From Botrimarina colliarenosi (GTDB lineage Bacteria > Planctomycetota > Planctomycetia > Pirellulales > Lacipirellulaceae), in NCBI RefSeq assembly GCF_007859955.1, contig NZ_SJPR01000001.1:696388-760387 (forward strand): a DNA stretch of 64,000 nucleotides. Direction: 5' to 3'. Positions 1 to 9,412 of the stretch are shown one piece after another. The position numbers and the translations under genes are program-made. Position 1 is the stretch's first letter. Each line of letters begins with the position of its first letter. Below the pieces are notes generated by a model, which did not search any database, had not been told where the DNA came from, and saw only the letters and a program-made list of their open reading frames with translations.

Positions 1-1
1 C

Positions 2-1660
<1,659 letters not shown>

Positions 1661-1669
1661 TGTGAGTTC

Positions 1670-2053
1670 TTGAAAGGAGATAGTGGGATGTTGGTGAGAG
1701 GGGGGATCGCAAGCGGACGGCACGTTGTGTTGTTGTTGCGAACCGTCGTGTCGCAGGATGTCCTCCGTATCGCCTTTCAAGAGATCTCGCACTGATCTGG
1801 GTCAGGCACCGACCTGCGTCAGGCACGGACCTGTGGGAGGCGTCTCCAGACGCCGATAACGCGCTCCACGCCATTTCGGTAGGGAGCGCGTAATCGGCGT
1901 CTGGAGACGCCTCCCACAAACAACAATAAAACCACAAGCAACAATAATTTTAAGGTGATAGCCCCCTTCGCCGCGTCGCGTCGCCAATCACTGACGGCGT
2001 CGGCATCGCCCGCGATCGCCCCCTATCACCAACATCCCCCTATCTCCTTTCAA
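1670..2053. repeat. 384-bp element bounded by 34-bp imperfect inverted repeats
   Basis: The arms at 1670-1703 and 2020-2053 match at 32 of 34 positions when one is reverse-complemented (motif TTGAAAGGAGATAG at the outer end). The interior holds a long hairpin (1832-1918) and a 16-17 bp direct repeat GTCAGGCACnGACCTG at about 1800-1832. No coding region is supported inside. It fills almost all of the 407-bp gap between ettA and the lysine-tailed peptide gene and ends 14 bp before that gene's start, so it may supply or disrupt its upstream region. Confidence 0.75.
1832..1918. repeat. Long intergenic hairpin, TGTGGGAGG family
   Basis: Arms 1832-1867 and 1882-1918 pair at all but about one position over 36 bp, around a short loop. 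The outer sequence TGTGGGAGGCGTCTCC followed by CCGATAACGCGC recurs as a related hairpin at 20851-20935, so this is a dispersed family and not a one-off terminator. No T-run follows either arm. Confidence 0.85.
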
Positions 2054-2067
2054 TAAGCGAGCCCCAA

Positions 2068-2211
2068 GTGAGCGTTATCCGCGTCGGTTCCAACGAGAAG
2101 TACGCCAGCGGCTGGGACAAGGCCTTCGGCGGCGGCAAGAAGGCCGCGTCGAAGAAGTCCACCAAGAAGTCCACCCCGAAGAAGGCCGCTAAAAAGAAAG
2201 GGAAGAAATAG
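2068..2211 (+). CDS. Small conserved protein with lysine-rich tail (47 aa)
   Basis: Opens at GTG 2068 (no in-frame ATG exists upstream) and ends at TAG 2209-2211. The first half reads VSVIRVGSNEKYASGWDKAF, which I recognise as the hallmark of a small planctomycete protein family sometimes mislabelled as a sigma-factor subunit. The second half is almost only K, A, S, T, P and G (AASKKSTKKSTPKKAAKKK), like the tail of bacterial histone-H1-like proteins. The family's function is unknown; nucleic-acid binding by the tail is inference. Its start lies 14 bp after the right arm of the 1670-2053 inverted repeat. Confidence 0.75.
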   Translation: MSVIRVGSNEKYASGWDKAFGGGKKAASKKSTKKSTPKKAAKKKGKK

Positions 2212-2349
2212 CCCCGTCTTTACGGTCATTCCGGAGCCCCCGTCGCCAGTCGGCGGAGTGCAGCCCGAAAAAAGAGTTGCAAACCAAGCGGCGATTCGGC
2301 CACAGTTGGGGTACGGAAATCTCTCTTCTCTCCGGTGGAGGTGACCACG

Positions 2350-3222
2350 ATGCGCCATCGTTTGACGGTCTCAGTGCTGGCCCTACTTCTGACCGCGGCC
2401 GTTCCCACCGCCGGTTGGGCCGACCCACCCGATTGGCTGAGCCACTACCGCATCGTTCCGCGTAAGAGCACGCTGATCGAGAGCGGGGGCTTCACCGGTT
2501 GGACGCAGCGCTACCGGGTGCACGGGCAGTTCGACTTCCTCCAGCTTTGGACCCCCGGCGTTCCGGGGGACCCCCAGCAGCGGGTCGTCGAGTTCGACAA
2601 CGCCAACGTCTACGCCCCGTTGGGCGAGATGCTGCCGGCGTTCTACGACGTCGACGACCTCTTCAATCTGGAAGGCCTCGCTGGCAAATTGCTCCCGCTG
2701 GGCGCGCCGTTCGATGTCTACCACTTCCAAGGCCTGGGAAACACGAGCGCCGCCGCGTCGCCGCTAGAGCAGTCGACGGTCAATCTCTATGCCGCACTGC
2801 TCGGTCCCTGGATGTACCTCTACGGTGAGACCACGCCGCCTCCCTACTCGGCCGACTACCCCGTCTACCAGTTCCAGGCGCTTGCCTACCAGGGCCGCTG
2901 GGCCGACTGGAACGAGGACGGCGTCGTCGACGCGGCCGACTACACGGTGATGCGTGATCAGCAAGCAACGCTGGCGGCGTCGGACTTCGACGAGACGGTC
3001 GCCATAGATGACTGGCGCAGCCAATACGGCGAGCGCGAGCCGGACGTCGCGGCGTTCCAGGCGGCGTTCAGCGCCGCGCGGGCGACTGCAGTGGCGGTTC
3101 CGGAGCCGGGTTGCGCCGTGCTCGTAGCGATCGGCATCGCGTTACTCCCAGCACGCCGCGGACGCACCCAAACGGCGCGGCACCAAGGTGACCTGAGCCC
3201 CCGGCGCGAGCCGGGGGAGTGA
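2350..3222 (+). CDS. Exported protein with dockerin-like repeat and PEP-CTERM tail
   Basis: ATG 2350 is chosen over the in-frame GTG 2335 because a strong ribosome site GGAGGTG (2337-2343) precedes it and a clean signal peptide follows (hydrophobic VSVLALLLTAAVPTAG, then ADPP). The central region has no recognised family. Near residues 193-220 is a dockerin/EF-hand-like segment (DWNEDGVVDAADYTVMRD), followed by a second weaker copy (DFDETVAIDDWRSQYG). The C-terminus carries VPEPG, a hydrophobic stretch and RRGR, the PEP-CTERM sorting signal for surface display through an exosortase. About 12 residues follow the sorting signal and are encoded inside a hairpin (3192-3260), so the tail looks extended by repeat sequence. 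Confidence 0.82.
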   Translation: MRHRLTVSVLALLLTAAVPTAGWADPPDWLSHYRIVPRKSTLIESGGFTGWTQRYRVHGQFDFLQLWTPGVPGDPQQRVVEFDNANVYAPLGEMLPAFYDVDDLFNLEGLAGKLLPLGAPFDVYHFQGLGNTSAAASPLEQSTVNLYAALLGPWMYLYGETTPPPYSADYPVYQFQALAYQGRWADWNEDGVVDAADYTVMRDQQATLAASDFDETVAIDDWRSQYGEREPDVAAFQAAFSAARATAVAVPEPGCAVLVAIGIALLPARRGRTQTARHQGDLSPRREPGE

Positions 3223-3260
3223 CGTGACGCGACTCCCCCGGCGCGAGCCGGGGGCTCAGG
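3192..3260. repeat. Double hairpin overlapping a gene end
   Basis: Two copies of CCCCCGGCGCGAGCCGGGGG, each an 8-bp stem with a GCGA tetraloop, lie at about 3198-3217 and 3235-3254. The whole block is also an imperfect palindrome bounded by CCTGAG and CTCAGG. The stop codon of the PEP-CTERM gene lies inside it. It lies between a plus-strand gene and the convergent efp-like gene and may act as a bidirectional terminator, although no T-run is visible. A related GGGCGCTAGCCC motif occurs at about 23199-23213. Confidence 0.75.
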
Positions 3261-3289
3261 GCCGATCGCTAGAAGAAACGCTCGTGTCG

Positions 3290-3853
3290 TTACGCCCGTC
3301 CCAAGAAGTCGCCGGTGCGGGTGTCGACTTTGATCGACTCGCCCTGGGACAGGTACTCGGGGCCGTGGACGACGGCGCCGGTCTCAAGCGTCAGCGACTT
3401 GGTGCGGCCCGTGGCGCTGTTGCCTTTCACGCCCGGCTCGCACTCGGTGATCTTGAGGGTCGCCGAGGCGGGGATCGTGATCCCGACGCACTCGTCGTTG
3501 TAGATCATCGCGATGATGCCGGTGGTCCCCTCGGTGATCCACTGCATCTCGTTGGCGACGTCTTCGCGGTCGACGGTGTACTGCTCGAACGACTCGGCGT
3601 CCATCAGGTGCACCGACTCGAGGTCGCTGTACATGATAGTGACGTCGCGGCGGCTGAAGTCGGCTTCGGCGAGGGGCTCGGTCCCCTTGAGCGTGATGTC
3701 GACCTTGTTCTTGGTGACGACGTTGCGGGCGCGGAACTTGTAGAGCGTGGCGCCGCCGCGGGCGGAGGGCGACTGGACGCTGATGTTCTCGATCACGCAG
3801 GGGGCGTCGTTGTAGACGACCATGACGCCGGTCTTGACTTCTTTGGCGAGCAT
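3290..3853 (-). CDS. Elongation factor P-like protein, EfpL/YeiP type
   Basis: Three-domain EF-P paralogue (187 aa) that relieves ribosome stalling at proline-rich or related motifs (known for the family). The N-terminal KOW-like domain carries QSPSARGGATLYK at the loop that reaches the peptidyl-transferase centre. This matches the YeiP/EfpL signature SPTARGAATLYK with its loop arginine, not the modified-lysine loop of canonical EF-P. The C-terminal OB domains contain GNSATGRTKSLTLETG and end DFLGRA, again YeiP-like. ATG 3853 gives the family length; the upstream in-frame extension is low-complexity spacer. A canonical EF-P may exist elsewhere; none is in this window. Confidence 0.9.
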   Translation of the reverse strand: MLAKEVKTGVMVVYNDAPCVIENISVQSPSARGGATLYKFRARNVVTKNKVDITLKGTEPLAEADFSRRDVTIMYSDLESVHLMDAESFEQYTVDREDVANEMQWITEGTTGIIAMIYNDECVGITIPASATLKITECEPGVKGNSATGRTKSLTLETGAVVHGPEYLSQGESIKVDTRTGDFLGRA

Positions 3854-3978
3854 CGGAGAGGAGTTTGAAGTGGGAATTCGGAAGGGGGATGTCGGAAGAC
3901 GGGAGGGCCAGAATCGTACCTCATGGGAAGCCATTCCAACTATTCCCCCCTCGTCCCCAGCCCCCCGTCCCGAATCCC

Positions 3979-4503
3979 TCAGATCAGCACTTCGCCCGCT
4001 TCGGGATCGATCGGCAGGCCCCCCGTCAGGTGCGCCAAGGCCTCGACGACGGTGATCAGGGTCGCCGGGTCGAGCCCGCCGGGGCCCAGCAGGTCGTCCT
4101 CCGGTTCGGCGTCGTCCCCGTCGGGGGAAGCGGCAACCCGCTCGAAGTGCATGACCTCAAGCCATGCGTCGGCCAGCACGAGGCGCCCCATCTGATCCTC
4201 GTCGAGCTCGTCGCGGAGCTTCTTCGCCAAGGCCATCGCCCGGTCGCTGACCGCTTCGCCCGCCTCGAAACGGATGTCGAGGGCCGCGTTGTCGTCGGGC
4301 GCTTGGACTAAGACCGACTTAAAGAGCCCGTCGTCGTCGGCCTTGAGGCGTTCCATCCGGAGACGCGGACCGGCGTTGCCGATCGCCGCCTCGACCTGGG
4401 TCAGCGTCGGCCGGTCACCCGCCTCGAAGAGGACGACATAGGTCTCGCGCCAGGCGAGGTCGTCGCCCGTCGGGGCGTTATCGAATCCGAAGGGATCATC
4501 CAT
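3979..4503 (-). CDS. Hypothetical protein, acidic, 174 aa
   Basis: I do not recognise a named domain. The protein is soluble-looking with no signal peptide. It starts MDDPFGFDNAPTGDDLAW and has a mixed alpha/beta central part (ETYVVLFEAGDRPTLTQVEAAI; LKKLRDEL-type helices) and an acidic DGDDAEPEDD segment near the C-terminus. Composition and codon use match the surrounding genome. It lies upstream of efpL on the same strand, 125 bp away, and may share a transcript with it. The style fits a lineage-conserved protein, but no role can be assigned. Confidence 0.65.
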   Translation of the reverse strand: MDDPFGFDNAPTGDDLAWRETYVVLFEAGDRPTLTQVEAAIGNAGPRLRMERLKADDDGLFKSVLVQAPDDNAALDIRFEAGEAVSDRAMALAKKLRDELDEDQMGRLVLADAWLEVMHFERVAASPDGDDAEPEDDLLGPGGLDPATLITVVEALAHLTGGLPIDPEAGEVLI

Positions 4504-4551
4504 GGCGGAGGGGGGAGGTTCCGAGGTTGGCGGTTCGTTGGGCGTCCGATT

Positions 4552-4785
4552 CTACCAGTTTGGGTCCTGCTCGGGACCGAGTCCGCCCTGCCAGGTCTCG
4601 AGCATGGCGATGAGGTCGTCCCGCTCGGTGACGCTCGCCCAGACCGACTCGTCCTGTTCGAGACGCACCTCGTAGAAGCCTTCACGGAGGCAGTCTTCTT
4701 CGCCGCAAAAGTGGGGCGTCGCGGCCACCCACATGACGCGATAGAGAGGGATGTGTTTGTCGTCGACCCGGCAGAGTATGGACAT
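4552..4785 (-). CDS. Hypothetical protein, 77 aa
   Basis: Small soluble protein opening MSILCRVDDKHIPLYRVMWVA and ending QGGLGPEQDPNW. It has two central cysteines (FCGEEDCLREGFYEVRLE) in a C-x4-C arrangement that could bind a metal; that is inference. A purine-rich GGAAAGAnAGGG stretch lies near 4800-4815, but on the opposite strand. It lies 48 bp upstream of the 174-residue hypothetical and 40 bp downstream of proC, all on the minus strand, so a small operon proC-77aa-174aa-efpL is possible. Confidence 0.6.
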   Translation of the reverse strand: MSILCRVDDKHIPLYRVMWVAATPHFCGEEDCLREGFYEVRLEQDESVWASVTERDDLIAMLETWQGGLGPEQDPNW

Positions 4786-4825
4786 CGACGGGGCTCCTGT
4801 AAAAGGAAAGATAGGGAGAGGGAGG

Positions 4826-5662
4826 TCAGGACTTCCCGAGTTCTGCCGAGCGGCGCGCCGCGGTGGTCACCGCCTCGATCAGCGCCGAACGGACGCCGTG
4901 ACGCTCGAGCTCGGCCAGCCCGGCGATGGTCGTGCCGCCGGGGCTCGCGACGGCGTCGCGGAGCGCGGCGGGGTGCTCGCCGGTGGTCGCCACCATGCCG
5001 GCGGCGCCCGCCACCGTGTGGGCGGCGAGCTCGGCGGCGAGGGCCCTCGGCAGCCCCGCCCGGACGCCGCCGTCGGCGAGCGCTTCGATGATTGTGTAGA
5101 CGAACGCCGGCCCGGAGCCCGAGAGGCCCGTGACCGCGTCGAGCAGCTTCTCGGGCGTCTCGCTGGCGAAGCCGACCGCCGAGAGCAGCCGCTGGACGTC
5201 GGCGCCTTGGTCGGCGGTGGCGTGCTCACCAAGCGCGTAGCAGCAGGCGCCCTTGCCGATCAGGCACGGCGTGTTGGGCATGACGCGGACGATCGCCGCT
5301 CCCTTGGGCAGCGGTTTTGCTAACGCCTCGAGCGTCACGCCGGCGGCGACCGACACCAGCAGCTGTTTGTCCGATTGCCATTCGTCTGCCGCGGCGGCGA
5401 GCGCTTCGGCCGCGTTGTACGGTTTGACCGCCAGGAAGACGATCCGGGCGGACTTCACAACCTCCGAGGCGCTCGCCGCGCGCTTGGCTCCGGGGCCCAC
5501 GGCGGCTTCGAACGCCTCGCTAGCAGCCGGCGACGGGTTGTAGGCGATCACCTCGGCGGGGGGGACGAGCCCCCCCCGGACAAAGCCGGCCGCCAGCGCC
5601 TGGGCCATCCGGCCGGCGCCTAAGAAGCCAATTCCGCCAGTGATTGTCTCGTTTTTCGGCAC
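4826..5662 (-). CDS. proC: Pyrroline-5-carboxylate reductase
   Basis: Last step of proline synthesis: NAD(P)H-dependent reduction of 1-pyrroline-5-carboxylate to proline. 278 aa, the usual length. The N-terminal Rossmann fold shows GFLGAGRMAQALAAGF near residues 12-27. The C-terminal dimerisation domain carries the family signature (GSGPAFVYTIIEALADGGV and later SPGGTTIAGLAELE). ATG 5662 starts MPKNETITGGIGFLG. Cytoplasmic. No other proline gene is nearby. It may head the minus-strand run toward efpL. Confidence 0.95.
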   Translation of the reverse strand: MPKNETITGGIGFLGAGRMAQALAAGFVRGGLVPPAEVIAYNPSPAASEAFEAAVGPGAKRAASASEVVKSARIVFLAVKPYNAAEALAAAADEWQSDKQLLVSVAAGVTLEALAKPLPKGAAIVRVMPNTPCLIGKGACCYALGEHATADQGADVQRLLSAVGFASETPEKLLDAVTGLSGSGPAFVYTIIEALADGGVRAGLPRALAAELAAHTVAGAAGMVATTGEHPAALRDAVASPGGTTIAGLAELERHGVRSALIEAVTTAARRSAELGKS

Positions 5663-5910
5663 AAGGAGCCTTGTTGGGAGCGGTCACGGTTCTGTCGAGC
5701 AAGCTTTGATGCTAGGTCAACGCCGCCCGGGCCTCAATCCAAGCCCCGAATTGATGTAGGGACAGGGCGGCCGGATCGGGCCGGTTCGCTATGGACACGT
5801 CACCGGGAATCTGGGAACTCTCCCCACGGACTGAAAGCTGCGGGCATGTGCCCTTTGGCCTCGACCCAATCTGAAGAAGATCCAACCTTACGACGTGGAG
5901 CCGACGCACG

Positions 5911-6426
5911 ATGCGAGCCCTTCGCCTCAATCGTCCCCAATGGCTGGCGATGGCTGTCGCCGCCTTTTTGACGCTGACCGGCGCCAACGCCTTCGCCGAG
6001 GGCTTTTGGCCCGGGGGCGATAAGGACGAAGCCACGACCGAAGCACAAAGCGACGAGGCGGCCCTGGTCGACTCGCCGATGTTCAAGCTCGGCTGGCCGA
6101 AAATCGAGATGCCCAAGTTTGCCTGGAAGCCCGGCTTCGGCGGCGGTGAGGACGCAACCCCCTCGGCCGTCACGCCCGAGGGGAACCCGATCTCACGGGC
6201 CCTCGACAAGGTCTCCGACTCGTCGAAGCGGGCCGCCGACAATGTCCGTGGCGCTTGGGGCGCCGCCCTCAATAAGCTGTCGTTCGGCGACTCGAAAGAG
6301 ACGCAGCTCGCCCAGAAGGAGAAGCCCGGCTTCTTCTCGCGTCTGTTCACGCCGGTGGAAGAAGGCGACGACGTCGAGACCGTACAGCAGTTCATCGCCC
6401 AGGATCGCGTCGGCACAACTCGCTAA
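5911..6426 (+). CDS. Exported hypothetical protein, 171 aa
   Basis: Starts at ATG 5911 with a signal peptide (MRALRLNRPQ then WLAMAVAAFLTLTGANAFAE, cleavage likely after AFA). The mature part is rich in D, E, K, W and P, with repeated amphipathic stretches (MFKLGWPKIEMPKFAWKPGF; KVSDSSKRAADNVRGAWGAALNKL). It ends QFIAQDRVGTTR. No family is recognised. Lies 87 bp upstream of the SelA-like gene on the same strand. Presumably periplasmic or secreted. Confidence 0.65.
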   Translation: MRALRLNRPQWLAMAVAAFLTLTGANAFAEGFWPGGDKDEATTEAQSDEAALVDSPMFKLGWPKIEMPKFAWKPGFGGGEDATPSAVTPEGNPISRALDKVSDSSKRAADNVRGAWGAALNKLSFGDSKETQLAQKEKPGFFSRLFTPVEEGDDVETVQQFIAQDRVGTTR

Positions 6427-6513
6427 TCGCGGCGATGGCTAGGACAGCGGGGCGGTGGGGTCTACAACCGAGAGAGATCGGCTAGCCGTCTCCTCGCAGG
6501 ACCCGCGCCCCTG

Positions 6514-7887
6514 ATGTCACGCCCCGACTTTCTGTCGCAGCTCCCCTCGTTGGAAGAACTGCTCGAGCACCCGCGCGTCGCGTCGACAATCGACCGCCTG
6601 AACCGCTCCACCGCCGCGGTGCAACTGCGCGGCGCGATCCAGAGCCTCGGCGCCGAAGTCTCACGCCGCGCCGAAGGGCTCCAGTCGCTTGGCGCTGGGG
6701 AGCTCCTCGACCGGTTGATCCGGCAGCTGGAGTTTCCACGGCCGACCACGCCCAGCCGCTGCGTCAACGCAACGGGGCAGTTCTTCTTGGCGCCGACGCT
6801 GCGGCCCCCTTTGGCCGCAACGGCGATCGACGCCGCCCGCGCCGCCTCCGAAGGCTTTTGCCAAGCGAGCGAAGCCGCCACGAAGACCGCGGCCACGCTG
6901 CTCGGCGCCGACGCCGCGTGGGTAGGCTGCTCGCACCCGCGGGCTCTCGCCACGGTGCTCGAAGCCCTCGCCGGCGGCGGGACGTGCGTCGTGGCGCGTG
7001 GCGACATGACCGAGGTGGCCCCCGGACTGCGCCTCGACGAGATCGCTCGACGTGCCGGGGTGACGCTCCGCGAAGTTGGCGCCGCCAATACGGCGACCGC
7101 CGACGACTTCGCCGGGGCGCTGGCCCCGCTCCAATCGGCCCAGCTCCAATCGGCCGACGCGCCGCGACTTGCCGTCTTGGTGCGTGACCGAGTCGGTTCG
7201 TCCGACGCGGCGCTGCTGAGCAGTTTGGCCCAGACGGCCCACCACGCTGGGGCGAAGCTCCTCTTCGACTGCGGTCGCGCTCGGCTGCGAAACGACACGC
7301 CCGCCTACGGCGACACGGCCCTGAGTGTCGAAGCGTCGCTCAGCGCCGGCGCCGACCTTGTGATCTTCGACGCCGCCGGGCTGGTCGGCGGCCCGGTCGC
7401 GGGCGTCGTCGCCGGGCGACGGGCCGCGATCGAGGCGGTCGCCTCGTCAGGGGCGGCGAAGCTCGACACGATCGATCCGGCCGTCGAGGCGGCGCTCGCC
7501 GCCACGCTGCAGCTGTTTCAGCGTCCGGGCGATCTGCGGTTCAACCATCCGTTGCACCAGCTTCTCGACGCGCCGATCGAAAACTTGCGGACGCGGGCCG
7601 AACGGCTTGCCCTGCGGATCGCCGCGGGTCAGGGGGTCGGCGCCGCATCGGCCGTCGAGCGCCCCAGCGCCGCCCGCGGCGGGGCCAGTTGGGCCATCCG
7701 TGTCGAGCCTGCCGCCGGGACACCGGCTGAGGTCCGTGAGCGGCTGGCCTCCTTGGAGCCGGCTCTGTTGGTTGAAGTCGAAGCGGACGCCGTCCTGCTC
7801 GATTTGGCCACCGTTTTCCCGCGTCAGGACGCGGTCCTGGTCGACTCGTGGGGGGGAGAGCCGGCCGCTGAGATGGATCCCCCCTGA
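6514..7887 (+). CDS. SelA-like PLP-fold protein lacking the catalytic lysine
   Basis: 457 aa, close to the 463 aa of E. coli SelA (L-seryl-tRNA(Sec) selenium transferase). It shares the SelA N-terminal start (FLSQLPSLEELLEHPRV), CVNATG near residue 88 and the region around the PLP site. There the family reads SGDKLLGGPQAG, while this protein reads FDAAGLVGGPVAGVVAGR. The Schiff-base lysine position is glycine 289 (E. coli K295), and the HTNLGRA stretch is also degenerate. It therefore keeps the fold but probably cannot form the internal aldimine. No selenoprotein or selB/selD gene is seen here. Function unknown; a catalytically dead paralogue is the best description. Confidence 0.75.
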   Translation: MSRPDFLSQLPSLEELLEHPRVASTIDRLNRSTAAVQLRGAIQSLGAEVSRRAEGLQSLGAGELLDRLIRQLEFPRPTTPSRCVNATGQFFLAPTLRPPLAATAIDAARAASEGFCQASEAATKTAATLLGADAAWVGCSHPRALATVLEALAGGGTCVVARGDMTEVAPGLRLDEIARRAGVTLREVGAANTATADDFAGALAPLQSAQLQSADAPRLAVLVRDRVGSSDAALLSSLAQTAHHAGAKLLFDCGRARLRNDTPAYGDTALSVEASLSAGADLVIFDAAGLVGGPVAGVVAGRRAAIEAVASSGAAKLDTIDPAVEAALAATLQLFQRPGDLRFNHPLHQLLDAPIENLRTRAERLALRIAAGQGVGAASAVERPSAARGGASWAIRVEPAAGTPAEVRERLASLEPALLVEVEADAVLLDLATVFPRQDAVLVDSWGGEPAAEMDPP

Positions 7888-7956
7888 TTCTTCGCAACGC
7901 GAAAATGCGGAGGGCGCCTCGCTGCCGCCTCAACGGCGGGGCCGGGGGCGGGTACA

Positions 7957-9123
7957 ATGCGGGTTTCAGGTAACCGCACACGCATGGCCGCGATGCGCCG
8001 AAGTTTCGCTCTCACCGCCAGCTATCGACTCGCGTTCGTCGGCGCCCTCGGCGTGACGGCGCTGGCGACCCGTGTGGTGTTCGGCGTGACGGACGCCGAT
8101 GCGTCGAGGGATGTTCCTAGCGAAGCGCCCGCCTTTCAGCCGGCGCCGCTGATCGACCCGCAGCCCGCCTCTGCGCCTGCCCTCGGCCTCAGCGATTCGC
8201 TGCCGGGAGACGTGATTCCCAGTGAAGGGGGTGGGCCCGATGACGCCTTGTCGGACGAAGAGATCGCCCCACCCGAAGTTCCCAGCGAACTCCTCGACCA
8301 ACTCCGTGCGGGGCATCCGTGGGCCCGTTTTGAGCGGGGCGCTTGGCGTCGCGTGCGGGTGATTACCGAGTCGTTCGACGCGGCGGGAGATTTCGCCGGT
8401 CGCACCAACACCGAGCGGGTCGAACGCCTCGAGGCGACTGACGACCGCTCCTACACGCTGCAGTCCGAGAATCGTGTCGCGTTCGCCGGCCGTCCCGCGC
8501 CGGGCGCCGCCGAGACCCAACGGCTCTGGCTGCTGACCGATCGGCCGACCGACCTGGGCGTTCCCGCGGCGATCGAAGAAGAACCGACGTCGATCAGCCT
8601 CGGCGAGGTCGTGGTCTCTTGCCAGACGTGGCGCGTCACCACCGAGTTCGAGGGGGCGCTGGCCGATGAACGGATCTGCGTCGCTCCCGAGAGGGTCCCG
8701 TCGGTGCTCCGCCGCCAACTCGTTTCAACCAGCGGCGAGGGGCCCGGTACGATTCAAACGCAGGCGGTCACCCGCCTCGACTTGCCGGCGATCTACGGGG
8801 AGGAGCTCACGCGATCGTGGCACGTCTCGACGACGATCACCCAGCCGGACGGCTCCCGCACCGAGCGATCGGCGGTCTACTCGGCGGACGCCCCGGGCGG
8901 CCTGCACTGGGAGGCGACCTCCGTTTACGACTCCCAGGGACGTCGCACGCACTGGTCGGTGGCCGAACTGGTCGAATCGGGCCGGACGCCGATCGAGCGG
9001 ATCGAAGTCAGCGAGGCCACCGGCCTGCCGGAAGTCGCGATCGAAGTGAGGCCCCGGCGATTCATGCGGTTACTGCGACGCGAAGAAAGACGCGACGAAG
9101 ACGCCCCCGCCGAGCAGCCCTGA
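7957..9123 (+). CDS. Membrane-anchored hypothetical protein
   Basis: About 388 aa. Three in-frame ATGs (7957, 7984, 7993) can start it, and none has a clear ribosome site; 7984 or 7993 would place the hydrophobic anchor (YRLAFVGALGVTALATRVVFGV) nearest the N-terminus. After a proline- and acid-rich linker, residues ~115-370 form a beta-rich extracytoplasmic domain (for example GAWRRVRVITESFDAAGDF, and later WHVSTTITQPDGSRTERSAVY). It ends with an arginine-rich tail (RRFMRLLRREERRDED). No known family is recognised. Its neighbours are the SelA-like gene upstream and the protease gene downstream. Confidence 0.65.
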   Translation: MRVSGNRTRMAAMRRSFALTASYRLAFVGALGVTALATRVVFGVTDADASRDVPSEAPAFQPAPLIDPQPASAPALGLSDSLPGDVIPSEGGGPDDALSDEEIAPPEVPSELLDQLRAGHPWARFERGAWRRVRVITESFDAAGDFAGRTNTERVERLEATDDRSYTLQSENRVAFAGRPAPGAAETQRLWLLTDRPTDLGVPAAIEEEPTSISLGEVVVSCQTWRVTTEFEGALADERICVAPERVPSVLRRQLVSTSGEGPGTIQTQAVTRLDLPAIYGEELTRSWHVSTTITQPDGSRTERSAVYSADAPGGLHWEATSVYDSQGRRTHWSVAELVESGRTPIERIEVSEATGLPEVAIEVRPRRFMRLLRREERRDEDAPAEQP

Positions 9124-9412
9124 CGAACCACCCGCCGCACCGCGGCGTATCGCGGGGGAAGGGGTCGCCAATCGAGAGCCAGCAGAATCGCTAAAGTAAC
9201 GCGATCTTGCCCCGTTTGCCGAGCCCCGATAAGCTGCAAGTCGTTTGTGCGTTTTGGCTTAAGTCACAAGCCGTTGGGCGCAAGCCGATGCAAGGATCTG
9301 CTTGGCGTGGCGATCCACGCTGATGCCCCTCCCGGGGGGACGCCGAAACAGACCTTTACGCCCTGTGCCTCTTCCCCGAATTGGCTTTTCGAAACCCTTC
9401 GAGTTCCTCGGA

